This document shows positions 35,501 to 47,760 of a DNA stretch of 64,000 nt, one piece after another. The notes beneath the pieces are model-generated. The model was not told where the DNA came from, did not search any database, and saw only the letters and a list, made by a program, of their open reading frames with translations. Source of the DNA: Manduca sexta (Eukaryota > Arthropoda > Insecta > Lepidoptera > Sphingidae); the NCBI RefSeq assembly GCF_014839805.1, contig NC_051130.1, positions 372,001 to 436,000 on the forward strand. Direction: 5' to 3'. The first letter of the stretch is position 1. Every line of letters starts with the position of its first letter. The translations under genes and the position numbers were made by a program.

Positions 35501-38500
35501 GCTCCGCTCTGGGCATATTCCGACAAATATGTTTAAGCATCTTATGCAGGCGTCAAACTCCCCAAACTGCTCTGACTGTGGAGTAAGAGATGACTTAATT
35601 CATGTTTTGTCGAAGTGTGTGCGGAGTGGGCCTCATACTTTGAGCTTTAATGTGGGCAGCATAAATAGCTTTTTGTCCATTCCAGTATCGGAAGAGGCTA
35701 AAGGCTTATTAAAAAAATATTTTGATTTTATAAAAAAATAGTAGGCATGGATAAAAGTGGACGTACGGAGCGACATAGTCGTGAAATAACGACCAAGCTC
35801 CTTAAATAAAGATTAAAAAAAAAAAATACTTGAGATTCTTCGAGCGTGTGTGAGATTGTTTACATTGTAAGTATTTTTTTTTTATTTGTACCTAATATTG
35901 TCATTTGATGCAAACCATTTGTTAATTTAATTTAAATAAATAAAGTATATAATTGCTTATATAATAATTTGTCGCGAGTTATCATCAATGGGATACATCT
36001 AGTAAGATAGCTAATTCTGATAATAGTTAAAAGACTCAAGAACTATTTGGAGTAATCATTATTTGAACCGTCCTCAATATAAGATGTAATGTATTCAAAT
36101 AACCGTGCAAAGCTTAAAACAGCAACATGACAATGTATTCTAAAATAATTTTCCTCTACGGCACGGACATCAAGTAACCAAATTTTGTTAGTAGTAGCAT
36201 ATATTTTATATCCGCCGCGATAGCCACCACCATACACAAGATGTTAAAAGCCGCCATTGCGGCCCACGTAAGTGTATCGCGTTCCGGGATCAAATTGTGT
36301 ATATCCGGTTCTAACAGGCCGGCATAATTGTGTCGTTTGTCCAGGGGTAATCATCTCTCGTCAGTCGACATTCTATTAGACCCTCTCCACTTACCATCAG
36401 CTTCAGTGGGGTCACTTTGTCGTGCACTTATATAAGAAATCAAGAGGTTCTCATTTCATCTCACCAAGTATGTCCCATGCAGAACTTGCCGGTTGGCAGG
36501 TGGTTATGCACGTATAGCGCGTGGTACCACCACCGGTCGGAGCACTCGTGCGCCTCGCGCGCCACCAGCCACGCCCACTGCGGGCCCGCGCCCAGCAGCG
36601 GCAACCACGCTATCGTGAACCATAACGCAAATAGGGCCAGGGGAGTTAACCTGAACAAAAAGAAGGTTCAAATCTAGTTAACACAAATGAAATGAAATTA
36701 AAAAAAATATTTGTTAAAGATTATAATTTAAATAATTAGATTCCGTCAATATGAACTATATTACCAGTACGGAAAGCAGTTCTTGCCTGAGATGGACAAG
36801 CAAAAAACTCTTGTGTCGCTTTTTTTTAAAATGAGTTTATCGTATAAACTACTGTGTATATAGAGAAAAAAACTGATAGTTTTTTATACAGACTACATAT
36901 TATCGATATTTTAATACGTTAAAAACAGAAAATGTATGTCTAATTCGTATTACAAATATATTATCGATAGTCGAATTTTAATCATTGGACGACAACAAGT
37001 ATGTATAAATCTCTGATGTTGGTTCCTTGAACTTTAGCATTTAATTACGACAACAAAATCATTTGAGTGCATTGCAATCATTTTACCGACCAGAGCAAAC
37101 AATTCTGAGTAACATACTATTAGCAGAGATTTCCTAGTTCACCTAAAATAAATTCTAGTTCGAAACCCAGATGCGAAACAAGAACTTGTTAAAAGATGAA
37201 CTCGCTGTATCCTTTTACATCTTCGTTACTGAGGCTATGGAAACATAATATGACACGTCAAATTATAAATAAACTGGTTCAAACCTGATCCACCGGTTGA
37301 CTACAGAGAGGAAGCACTTGACGAGCGTGACTGGTTGCGCGTCGCAAGTTAACAGGACTGTATATGCCGTGAGGAAGCCTGAGATGGAGAAGAAGGCTTG
37401 CAACCACAGCGGAGAATTAAATATCGCCTGCCATCCGAACTGGTCGTACATCTGTGAAGAAACAATCAATCATTGAGCTACATATATTTAATAATAAAGT
37501 TACTAATGCTGTAAGAATTATGTAAGAGTTGCCACAGTATTATTGTATATATGCTCTCCTGAGCTATCATATCTGACGAAAACATATCAGCACTATCATT
37601 TGGACATCGTGCAGCGTTTTTGTAGGGCAGTAGCGGCCTTAAGAGAGAGCGAACCAGGAACTGCCCTCACGTTTACAACGACCTCGCGTAGAGCCTTGTG
37701 CGATCTATTTTCTGTCACCTATTTGATAACCAACAATAATCATTTTTATTCATGTCCGGGTCCTCGAGTTATATAAGGCGACCACTCTTCTAAATATTAT
37801 AACACTTAATTTCTCTAATGTCTGAATTGACTAACGTAGCGTAAAGCGAGATTTGCATACAGTGTTCTATTTTGATATTGGATACTAACCTATTATAATT
37901 CAGTAAGATAATAAAGTTATATTTAAACCGAACGTTGCGACAGTAATATATACAATAAAGTGCACTCACGTGTTCTATGTATTCCGGGTTGTCGATGTAT
38001 GAATAAATAAATATTAATAAAACATGAGAAAATATCACACACTGCATTCCTAAGAACCTGTAAAAATACAATAAATAAATTAGAATTGTATCATTTATGT
38101 ATTCACTACTAATTGTACCCGCGACTTCGCCTGCGTAGAAATCAGTGTGTCACAAAGGTTTGTCTGCGTAAATCCTGGCCCAAGAGATTTTTTACAACCA
38201 CGCGACTTCTTCAATAGTAATCGTTGTATTTAAGTCAATTAACATAAAACCGTAATTTACATACATCTTCCTCAAGAATTGCACTATATTTTAGTAAAAA
38301 CCGTACAAAAATCCGTTTAGTAGATTTTGAGAAAATCGATTACATACATACAGACAGTTTTGGGGATTTTTATAATATGTATAGATTTAGAGAATTTCTT
38401 GATGGCAATAAGTATAAAGAAGTATAAAGACATAACAAGGGTACGTACCGAATTCCTTCTAAGCAAGCGACATCTTTCATCCTCTCGTCTGTTCTTGGTT

Positions 38501-41500
38501 TCGATCTGTCATATGTTAATATATCCCAATTGCGTTTTAGAGAAAATGCCATTAAATATTTGTTACCTGAAAAAAAAAACTAATTAAAATAGGCTTATAG
38601 TAATGTGATAACAGTCAATAAAAATACCTCAGCCTCAGAAGCAATTTTTTTTAAAACAGATCGGCACTCGAGCATAGAAATAAAAAAATAAAAACGTTTT
38701 ATTGTCACATCTGGTGCATGCAATACATAACAGAAGTGTGTAAGATAGATGATTTCCATCATTCAGGAAGAACAACAGTATCAAATAAATTATGAATACT
38801 TTGTTCGCGATTTACAGACAGGAATATAAATTGCAGAAGGGCCTATCCGAAGGATTAGTCGGTTTAACCTCCCGAATCTCCCTCACAATATGAAATGCAA
38901 ACGCAAACTGTGACTTTCAAATACTTTTGATGAGTAAGCGAATGATTGTTATCAGCATAATCATACTAGACGAATTATTTACACACTAATGCCTTTTATT
39001 AGCCGCCTTTTATTTGCCGAAAGCGTAGGCAGAGGTACAACTGGTGCACACACTTTCGGCCGTATGTATATTCCATCTTATGATGTGGTTGAAGGCGAGC
39101 TTCTCGTCATATCGCGTATAAATTCCAGATTCCAAGCTGATACCAAGTATAAAACCCCGATATCACTTCGCCCGACCCGGGGATCGAACCCGAGACCCCA
39201 ATAAACCAGTCATGCTGTACTACAACTACGCCACCAAGGCAGTAAGTAATTATATTTTTTAGTATAAAAAGGATTGGAGATACCATCAGCTTTAACGCAG
39301 CGGTCTCCGAGCACGTGCAGCGCTGTAGCGAGGCATGCGAGGGCCACCAGCGCCGTGCAGAACACCGCCAGCGCCCGCGCCGCAGCACTGGTGGGGACCT
39401 CCTCCCCCACCGACGTACACCACTCCACTGACTGCACTTGCGCCTGCAATGTTAATAAAACGTAACAATTTATTTTGCGCCTGCATATTCATTATGTTTA
39501 ATTTCATCTGTGCATATAGAAATATTTTTGTCAACAATCTTGATCTGTATAGTACTCTGCTCGCTTAAAGGTTTTGTGGCTCACACTAGTCAGCACCCAT
39601 TTCGGACTTTAAAGACCGGCAGCGCCCTCACAATTACTCTGGTTGTTAAGCTTACAGACATTAGCCCACGACAATAGAACCAACTCGACAATTTCTTCTC
39701 TAATGTCTATACTTTTTTTTGTGGCTGGGCAAAGTGGCTTCCCTACATTTTATGTTAAGCGAAGTGAAGCCGAAAGAAAGTGTCAACCGACCGAAGATAC
39801 AAGCATTCCCAGATGGTCGGCATAGCCATGCCAAGTTCAATGCCAGTTTCAAGTGTCGTAAAATTGTTTTCAAATTTAAAGGGTCGTATTAGAAGTGCAG
39901 TACTTAAAGGTGATAATGCTTTGCTCGTTCTCTTTAAAGATGGAATTCCTGACCTGTAGCCCATAAGAACTCAAACTGCGGTTGACGCAGAGCTGAGCGG
40001 CGCTCTCCCACGAGGTGTCGCTGAAATCGGAGCACCGCGTGACGCACACGCCGCGGTGGATTAGTGTCCGGTTGTAGTGCTTGAGCGTCTGGTTGGAATA
40101 GCTCTGGAAATGTAAAAAAATACGTTAAGGCAGAATAGTTTGTGAAAATGTTTGGTTTCTGTTCTTCCAATGGCGTAATTTATATTTGCGGCTTTCAGCC
40201 AAAGCAATGTCGACTTTGTGTATTTACTATACAAATATTGGATTGGCCAAATAACGCATGATATAGAGTTTGGGTATTTAAATGTTCGATACACTGATGA
40301 ATACAATTTAAACATCATAGTCTGATTTTCATAGCGACAAGCGCACAGTGAGATTTTTCCTCATAGAAAAGACATCAACGAAAGCTAAGAATTTACAAAA
40401 CCTGTCCATACTAATAATGTAAATGCGAACATAACTCTATTTATGTGTCTGTTAAGCTTTCAGCATATCCTATTTTGATATTATTTTATACGTAGTAAGC
40501 TTGAACACTAATATAAAATGGGCAATTTTTTATGTTTGTCACAAACCAAATTCCACGCAAGCGAAGCCACGACCAAAAGCTAGTGAATAATATATCATAA
40601 ATCGAAATAACATCTTTGTTTTATTATTAATTATGTACAATCATTACGTATTTTACTAAAAATACTTGTTGTAAAGTTAGTAATGTTTCACATACATAAA
40701 TATAAACGCGTTGCAAAACACACGGACAAAGTTCAAACACTTTCCCATAGCGAGTGGTTCCGAAGGCCGCGACTCGGACACAGTTTTAGCAATAACTAGT
40801 GTGAGGCAGTTTGTTATTGCCTTTGCCAATATCTGAATGTAAACATTCGTATTTATTAGTTTGCATTCGATCTAGTTTCGTTGCGAAGTATTTATAGATA
40901 GCGGGACATTTTCAAATCTACTGACTGATACTGTATGGTACTGCTGGTAAATCTCTCATACATATGTGGAGTATGCCTGGGTATGTGTCTATTTTTGCCA
41001 CCAAGCACCAGTATGTAGTCACTGTTGTGTTCCGGTTTGAAGAACATTGTAGCCAGGACATAGTAAGACTTAACTTCTCACGTCTCAGGATGGCAAGCGC
41101 AGTGTAATTTGTTGGGTTTTGTTTTTACTGTTTATGTTGTATCGCTTAACATCAGACAAATGGCAAGCTCGACTCGTTATTCAAAGCAATAATTTGCAAT
41201 AAACATTGTAGGTAATTGTTTAAGCTAATTACTATTTCGTCTTCTCTATGAATTTGTTATTTTTGTCCTTGTATATCGTCCAAATTATTTCACAGAGGAA
41301 AAACACCAAGACGATTCCACCCACACCCACCACTATAATTCTTGTAACCCTGGCAGTCAGTGGCACGCATTTTACACCACCGAGCAGAAGTTCACCGAAT
41401 CATTTTTTTTTATTGCTTTGAATGACGAGACGAGCTCGCCGTTCGCCTGATGGTAAGCGATACAACCGCCCATAAACAGTAGAAACACCAACACCTTGAA

Positions 41501-44500
41501 TAACAAAGTATTGTTGGGTATTCCACTGCCCTCGCCATCCTGAGACATTATATGTTAACTCTCATTATGTCTAGTAGTTACACTGGCTACAATGTCCTTC
41601 AAACCGGAACACAACAGTGACTACACATTGCTGCTTCCCGGTATATAGACATTGCGATGGTATCTACCCAGGCGGACTCTCACATATGAGAGACCTACCA
41701 CCAGTAATCTCAAGACACTTATATGTCTAAACCAGCAACGAAAATAATTAGAGTTAAAAATACTATCTTTTCACATTACCACACATCAACAATTAATAAC
41801 ACCATTTTTTATACGGACACCCCAAAGTGGCCCCACTGCGTCTGATTTTAAATAGAGTAGGGTCCAATAAAATTTCGACTGACGAGTAATGATGACTCCT
41901 CGGTAGTCGACACAATTACGCGTGTTGGAACCGAATATACACAGGCCGATTTCGGAACGCGACAAACTTACGTGGGCCACTATGGTGGGTTTAACACCCT
42001 GTGTACCCGGTGACCCGGTGGTACCTTCAGCAAGCCTAGCTACATACCTATTACGTTAGGAATCGATTGGCTTAAAATAGCCATTATGTTTATCTAAATA
42101 AAACATTTATAATTTACAAACATACTTAAGATTCCAAACATAGATCGAGAGGACGGGCGCCTTGAAACAACAATCTATTACAAACGTTTACTTTTAACCT
42201 ATAATATGTTAATATTATTTAAGGCTGAGATACAATACAATATGCAGACCATTTCTAAGAGTTTGGTCTGGAAATCATCTTGGGAGGCATACATTCAACA
42301 ATTGACTTCCAAAGGCTGAAGAAGTACAGATATAATACAAACGAATTTATACCCTATAGTTTGTGCTTAAACCCACAAAATTTAAAGTTAGCCTGATAGA
42401 TAATGAACTCTTCGTCACCGGTTATTATTGTTTGAACCTTTTTGTTATAAGGTAGAAACTATCTCCTTACATACAGGTAGGAACTCAGTTCAGTAGAGTG
42501 TACCAAAATGTTATATTTGTAACAAGCTTTTGGTTGCGGATTCGCTCGCGTGAAAGAGTTTTTCCTGGAGAAAAGTCCGTTATTTTTTTCCAGGGATTAA
42601 TAGAGTCTATATATATCAATAACATATTTCATCGATATCCGTTCAGTAGTTTTTTGTGTTTAATGCGTTTATACAAACTGACGTGGCGGCGATTTTGTTT
42701 TATAAGATGTAAGCATTACCTGTGTTATATAAAATTATTATTATTAAAGTAAAATTTTAAATAAGGGTAAGGATTTGGTATTCGGATTTATAACGAAAAT
42801 AATTTATAAAATACGGTAGACTTACTGCGAAAATGACGCTTATTGAAAAAAAATCTTAGAATAAAAGTTTTTTTACTCTTTTTATGTTTGGCTCAGACTA
42901 ACTTTGACTTATTTCAAACTATTTCCAATAATAAAGTCCACTCCTGTTCCGTCTACCCTTATATCATTACAAAATGAAATCTACGCTACATATTCTTCTA
43001 AACCAGTTTGAGAAAAAAATAGCTTTGTTTTTACGATAGGACGCTTGTCTAACATCTTCCCTTCAGAGTTTCAGTTCTAAGAAAATGTCCACAGATCGTT
43101 GCCACTACAAAGAAGAGACAATTTACGTAATTTGTTAACGCATTAATATAATATTTAACACCAAAATAAATATACAATGTGTAAATATAGTAAGGCTTAA
43201 ATGAATCAAAAGGCTCGATACACTAAACTTAAAATCTAGGTATTAGAACCCAGAGCTAAAGTCCTAGCCTTTACCAGTAGCATCTCCTTGACTCGTAAGC
43301 TGATGTCACTTGCAAGGTGAATGGAATCCGACCGCGGCCCGCATTACACCGTTACCGCACGTACGGACTCGACCCAAGGTCTTGCAGGCATAGTGCCACA
43401 TACTAAACAAGCCCACTATCACGGAGGGGTGGGTAGAGTAGTAATGTTATGCGTCAAACCTATCTATTTAATAAGATTAAAGAAAACAATGTAAGTAAAC
43501 ATGCAGCTTTGGAGATTTCGATAAGAATTTCGTAGTAATCTGATAACCCGCACTAAGTAAGCGTAATGGATTCAGGGCTATTTACCGTCTAGATATATAG
43601 TAGAGGAGTACTTCTACGCTTGGGAAAATGTGTTTTAAAAATAGTCATACATATTGTGGTAATTTTGATGTAAAAGTTAGGCGTTGCGAATACGCTGTGC
43701 TGCATTGCCGGGAAACACTACTATGATACCGCCAGTAGCTTAAGTTGATGAAGCCACTTTCCTATGTTTATAAATAGCAGGCCGGCATAATTGTGTCAAC
43801 TAGCTAGGGATAAACATCTCTCGTTAATCAACACAATATCAGCTCGACCTCACTCCACTTACCATCAGGGGCTGATGATTACTATACAATGCCCGTATGA
43901 AAGAAAAATGAATACCTTCAATATATCCAGTAGATACGAAGACGCAGGGGCGAGCAGTGCGGCCTCCACCATGCAGTAGACGTCGCCGCGGCGCCGGCAT
44001 TGTGTCCAGTCGTCCAGCCCGTACAATGGAGGCAGGGAGTCTAATGTCGTCTCTGAAAACCAAGAATAAAAGTCATATTAATCTACTACATATAGAACTA
44101 AAATGTCATTGAATCCTGAACAATTTTAATATGCTATGCATAAAAATATTTTGATAAATGAAATTTTATACAATCATCATCATCATTCGCAGAATGTCCA
44201 ATCCTGAACATGGGGCTTCCCCAAAGATTTCCAGACCGACCTCTTGGGCGCAGCCCGCATCCAGCGACCTCTTGCGACTTTTATTAGTATAGCTGTCCAC
44301 CTCGCGCTTGCCAGTTCGTGGCCTCCACTCTAGAACCTCCGTGCTCCATTGGCCATCAGTTCTGTGAGCTATGTGCCCTGCCCACTGCCAATTCAGCGTG
44401 CTAATCCGATGGACTACGTCGGTTACTTTCGTTCTTCTATAGATCTCCTCATTTCTGATGCGATCACGTAGAAAAACACCAAGCATAGTCGTATCCATAG

Positions 44501-47345
44501 CAATAATAATTACGTATAATAGAAATAATTATTTATTGTTCCACGACTGAGAAGCGGCCGCTTATGATTTGTCGACCCTTTCTTCTGCGACATCGAATTT
44601 AAAACAAAGTATTTTAATAATTAAAATATCATCTTAGTTCACTTTGACAGGATAATGCTGCAGAGATTATAATCAAAAATGGCTACATCACATTTAAAAT
44701 TACAAATAGAATTTATTTTAAGTAATCTTGTTAACGTTGATGCAAGTGCCTCTAAGGTCGTTGGTAATTGCAAAATATTAACAAAGAAAACTAATACTCC
44801 TCACTACAATCATGTACATAGTAAATAATAATCGATTTGTTGTGCTATTAGCGGCATTGACATATGTATATAAGATCACGCCGGTGTGGTCGAAGGGTTG
44901 GATATAAATGATACTTACGATTAGTCGAGGTTATTTTCATTCTATCATGTGAGAAATGCTTTTTAAAAATATGTAACAATTAATATTTGTGGACGAAAAA
45001 CTTATGTTTATTGTACCACCTGAAAATAAAATTAATTAAATAATAAATTTGCATAAATACTAATGCACTTTAATTTGGAATAATATGCTGTATAAATATT
45101 ACTACAAATGAAATTAAAAAATATAAATTAATAATTATTATTGAATAGGAAAAATAGACAAAGTATTGCCTTAGCAACGTTGGACGTTATAAAATAAATA
45201 ATTTTAACTAAATCTGTTGTTTAATATTTATAAACGCATATTATTTTATGAGAAGTTCTTGTTGCTAACAACCTCCTATTTCTCAGCAGCTGTGACGTAT
45301 ATCAGTCTATCGACTTACCTCATTATACAGCCAAATAAAAAAAGAGGATCGCGAAATTCGTCGGCGTAGAGATAAGAGGATACATATAGGGTGTCCTCAC
45401 GTCCATTGAGAAAACGAGGGATCTCATCGATTTCGCAGCCTTTCGATATTGATTTTTATCGTTAAGGTATTCTTCCATTTTTATTTCTAATCTTCTATTT
45501 TTCTCTCTTACCCCTATTTCGATATTTGTTTTGTATTTCTCTCTGCTTGTGCTAGTTGCAGTCCTGGATTTGTAAATAGGCCGCATAAGCCCCAGCCTAT
45601 GGGCGGGAGCCTCTTAGGGGCTGCAGATTTCAGAGGACGCTCACTCGATTTAATTAATCATTCGCTTATTTAACTTTAGTGCCTTCCACAATACAAACGG
45701 AAAATTATCAAGTCTTTTAGAAATCTACACACATACATACATACATACACCTACCTACACGGGGCGGCGGAAATAAAGTGGCCTACACTCATAAAAAATA
45801 TAAATCCGGCACTGGCTAGTTGTATTAATCTTAGTTTATTTGAAATATTCTGTTTATAGTTGTTTGGTGTAACATGTCAAACGCCTATTTGTACATAACT
45901 AAATATTTATATTTATTTGTGTTTACGTTGCATTAGTCCACATTTATGTAGGTACGAGTTTTCGCAAGCCGAGTCAATATTGGCGCATTCGAAAGGTGAA
46001 GGAAAACGGTTAAGAAATACGCGTAACATTACCGTTTTATGTTTTGCGTTGGAAACTATTAATATGTAAACTGCTCGGTTTAAGTGATGTGTTTGTTTAA
46101 GACCTTATTCCTTTAAGATAAAGGTTATTTTATCTTATTACGGTAATATTACTTCACTGCACCCAAAAATGTACAGAGATGTCCAAATATAATGTGGATC
46201 AATGAGAGACGATACTTCTCGTCTACATTAGTAGATTACTGGATAAACATCTGGTTTTAAAGGCTTAGTACGAGTCACTATGTGGAGATTTTCACGAGAT
46301 AGTTCGCTATCAGGTAAGAAATATCTATATATTTAACCCAGTAATACACTAACATATATCAAACCAGTCCATAAATTTGTACTCGATATGGCAGTAGGAC
46401 TGTCAGTGGCGTAATTGGCGTCAACTACACCGTAAAGGGCCCGTAACAATCAAATGGGCCCCTTCCAACTTACACAATCTGCACCTGTGTAGATTGATTC
46501 CCTCTAGGTGCCAATACCTATAAAACCTAAATAAATTTTATAACATTTTGAGGTCTCCTGAATCCGTGGCCATTTTGCCGGTCTGGTCGCCCTATCGTTA
46601 TGCTACTAAGTACTATATCTATTATTATGTGAGGGAAAAAATACAAATCTTGTGGGTTTTGATCCTAGCCCTTTAGGAATACAGGTATGAGTTTTGGTCA
46701 TAGTTGGAAACCAGCATTGTCAGTTTCGCGCACTTTACCATTCTTATAAGACTTCTTCTATTTAGATTTTACATAAGTTTGAATAGATTAATAATTTTTT
46801 ACTTTTCAATTGTAGGAATAAGTAGTTATTTAGCCAACACATTAGAGATAACATCTATTAAAGCTTTTGTTTGTTGTATAGATTTTTATGTTGTTAGATA
46901 CTTTTTACATCAAGCGAGAGAGAAAATAGTTTAAAATTATTGTCTAAATTACACTTTAAAGTCTATAATTTTGGGTTCGAATATTCAATAATTTGTGGCA
47001 GAATATAACAGCTTTCCTTTACATATTTTGATTATAATTTTATTTCATGTTGTCTATATTAAACTCTATAGTCTATCATTTTGATTCGTATATTTAATAA
47101 TTTTGACGGAGAATATAACAGCTTTCCTTAACATATTTTGATTATAATTTTATTTAGTCCTATTTATTTTCAAAATAGTTTATTTAACATGGCATTACCA
47201 ACATAAAAAAAAGTAAACTTTTAACAAATGTTATCAAATATACAATACAATATAACATCTGATTAAAATACATTTACATACCATTTAACCGCACAACACT
47301 CCCGGCGACCCAGGGCAACGCACACACAAACACAGTAACAAACAT
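32582..47345 (-). CDS. NRF-6-like membrane acyltransferase, gene 2
   Basis: Thirteen coding exons on the minus strand: 47345-47282, 44052-43916, 40103-39954, 39443-39284, 38566-38449, 38057-37970, 37451-37285, 36650-36465, 35114-34935, 34711-34561, 33962-33779, 33445-33303, 32797-32582. All junctions are GT-AG and phases agree. The total is 1944 nt (647 residues). The ATG is the first in-frame one after an upstream TGA. Residues 1-15 resemble a signal peptide. The NRF domain shows PPLYGLDDWTQC and RGVCVTRC. The acyltransferase-3 part has the His in IFSH (residue 221), AFFSISGFL and LGRLSYCVFLIHF. Exons of 88, 167 and 143 nt match gene 1 exactly. The region of gene 1 exon 3 is split in two here and is shorter. 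The C-terminal tail is Arg/Ala/Pro-rich. It is probably an integral membrane protein of the same class as gene 1; its substrate is unknown. Confidence 0.92.
35272..35824 (+). mobile_element. 5'-truncated LINE with target duplication
   Basis: A short non-LTR retrotransposon 3' end, with the end of ORF2 (to the TAG near 35739-35741) and a poly(A) tail. The readable part has RLRSGHIPTNMF and a Cys/His cluster (CSDCGVRDDLIHVLSKC), typical of the C-terminus of jockey/R1-like LINE ORF2. aatacttgagatt flanks it at 35259-35271 and 35825-35837. It is antisense to NRF-like gene 2, in the intron between exons 34935-35114 and 36465-36650. Confidence 0.88.
36215..36430 (+). repeat. Family B repeat
   Basis: Complete-looking copy with cgttccgggatcaaattgtg, caggccggcataattgtgtc and accatcagcttcagtggggt. 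It ends about 35 bp from an exon of NRF-like gene 2. Confidence 0.78.
38105..38390 (+). repeat. Family E repeat
   Basis: Starts gtacccgcgacttcgcctgc and ends atttttataatatgtataga, with aaaatccgtttagtagattt inside. It lies between two exons of NRF-like gene 2. Confidence 0.7.
38990..39242 (-). repeat. Family C tRNA-like retroposon
   Basis: Minus-strand copy whose head reads cccggggatcgaacccgaga on the plus strand and ends ctacgccaccaaggcagt. The body contains gatgtggttgaaggcgagct. It ends about 40 bp from exon 39284-39443 of NRF-like gene 2. Confidence 0.7.
40405..40590 (-). repeat. Family E repeat, diverged
   Basis: Runs from tactaataatgtaaatgcga to cgaagccacgaccaaaagct, the reverse order of the plus copies. 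It lies in the long second intron of NRF-like gene 2. Confidence 0.6.
40960..41190 (-). repeat. Family D repeat, minus orientation
   Basis: Contains gttgtgttccggtttgaaga and ctcaggatggcaagcgcagt, the inverse of 41405-41715. It forms the left arm of a large inverted pair. Confidence 0.78.
41400..41715 (+). repeat. Family D repeat, plus orientation
   Basis: Runs from attgctttgaatgacgagac through gcctgatggtaagcgataca and cttcaaaccggaacacaaca to ctcacatatgagagacctac. It is the best copy of this family in the window and the right arm of an inverted pair. Confidence 0.8.
41810..42015 (-). repeat. Family B repeat, minus orientation
   Basis: Contains acaattacgcgtgttggaac and cgtgggccactatggtgggt followed by aacaccctgtgtac. 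It has lost part of the ggccggcat core. Confidence 0.7.
42525..42700 (+). repeat. Family E repeat, partial
   Basis: Starts aagcttttggttgcggattc, followed by cgctcgcgtgaaagagtttt, and reaches tatccgttcagtagtttttt. Confidence 0.6.
43490..43630 (+). repeat. Family A SINE, old fragment
   Basis: Strongly diverged tail half. The order gaatttcg, aacccgcactaagtaagcgt, tagtagaggagtacttctac follows the family A body. Confidence 0.5.
43778..43890 (+). repeat. Family B repeat, 3' half
   Basis: Carries caggccggcataattgtgtc and cttaccatcaggggct. It ends about 25 bp from exon 43916-44052 of NRF-like gene 2. Confidence 0.7.
44172..44505 (-). mobile_element. RTE-like LINE 3' end fragment
   Basis: The minus strand reads the C-terminal end of a non-LTR reverse transcriptase: MLGVFLRDRIRNEEIYRRTK and LNWQWAGHIAHRTDGQW, with VLEWRPRTGKR following. 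That block is characteristic of RTE-type LINEs in insects. The tail is a (TGA)n run instead of poly(A), also usual for RTE. The end of the frame is degenerate. It lies in intron 1 of NRF-like gene 2. Confidence 0.82.
44510..47280 (-). other. Rest of intron 1 of NRF-like gene 2
   Basis: AT-rich intronic DNA. A (CATA)n run lies near 45730-45750. A duplicated motif around agaatataacagctttcctt recurs (about 47000 and 47112) in an approximately 115-bp local direct repeat. A GC-richer patch at 45585-45640 looks like repeat debris. No exon is supported. Confidence 0.5.
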
Positions 47346-47574
47346 TGCAGCACTAGCGTGGCGCAGCGCGGCGGCCGTCCGCGCGGGTCTGTTACGACAC
47401 TGAGACCGCCCTTCTCCGAGATTTCAAAAGCATTTCGATACAGAGCCGAGATGACTCTGGGATGAACTGGGTTGTGCAAGTGTACGCTGTGTTGCACCTG
47501 ATTTTGGTCAGTTCATTATATTAGCTTTTAGTTGTCTTAACGTAGTTTGGTGCGACAACGCTGTCTCGTGTCCG

Positions 47575-47760
47575 AATCTCATGTAATGTTTGATGTGTAG
47601 CTAAGTATCAGTCTGGAGTCTGGAATTTGTGCCTGATACGACGACAGATCGCCCCGCATATCATTTGACGGAACAAATATGGCACGAAACTGAATGACCT
47701 GGTTGCATCTCTGCCTATCCATTTGGTGATAAAGGTGAGATGTGTTGCTTGCTTTTATTG
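47575..47760 (+). repeat. Family C repeat, head missing
   Basis: Body only, with cagtctggagtctggaattt, the block around gatcgccccgcatatcattt and the end ggttgcatctctgcctatcc. Confidence 0.6.

Noticed and set aside
45323..45586. An 87-codon basic, Lys/Arg-rich open frame on the minus strand
   Set aside because: It adjoins a GC-richer patch that looks like a transposon remnant. The residues do not match a family I recognise. It lies inside intron 1 of NRF-like gene 2.
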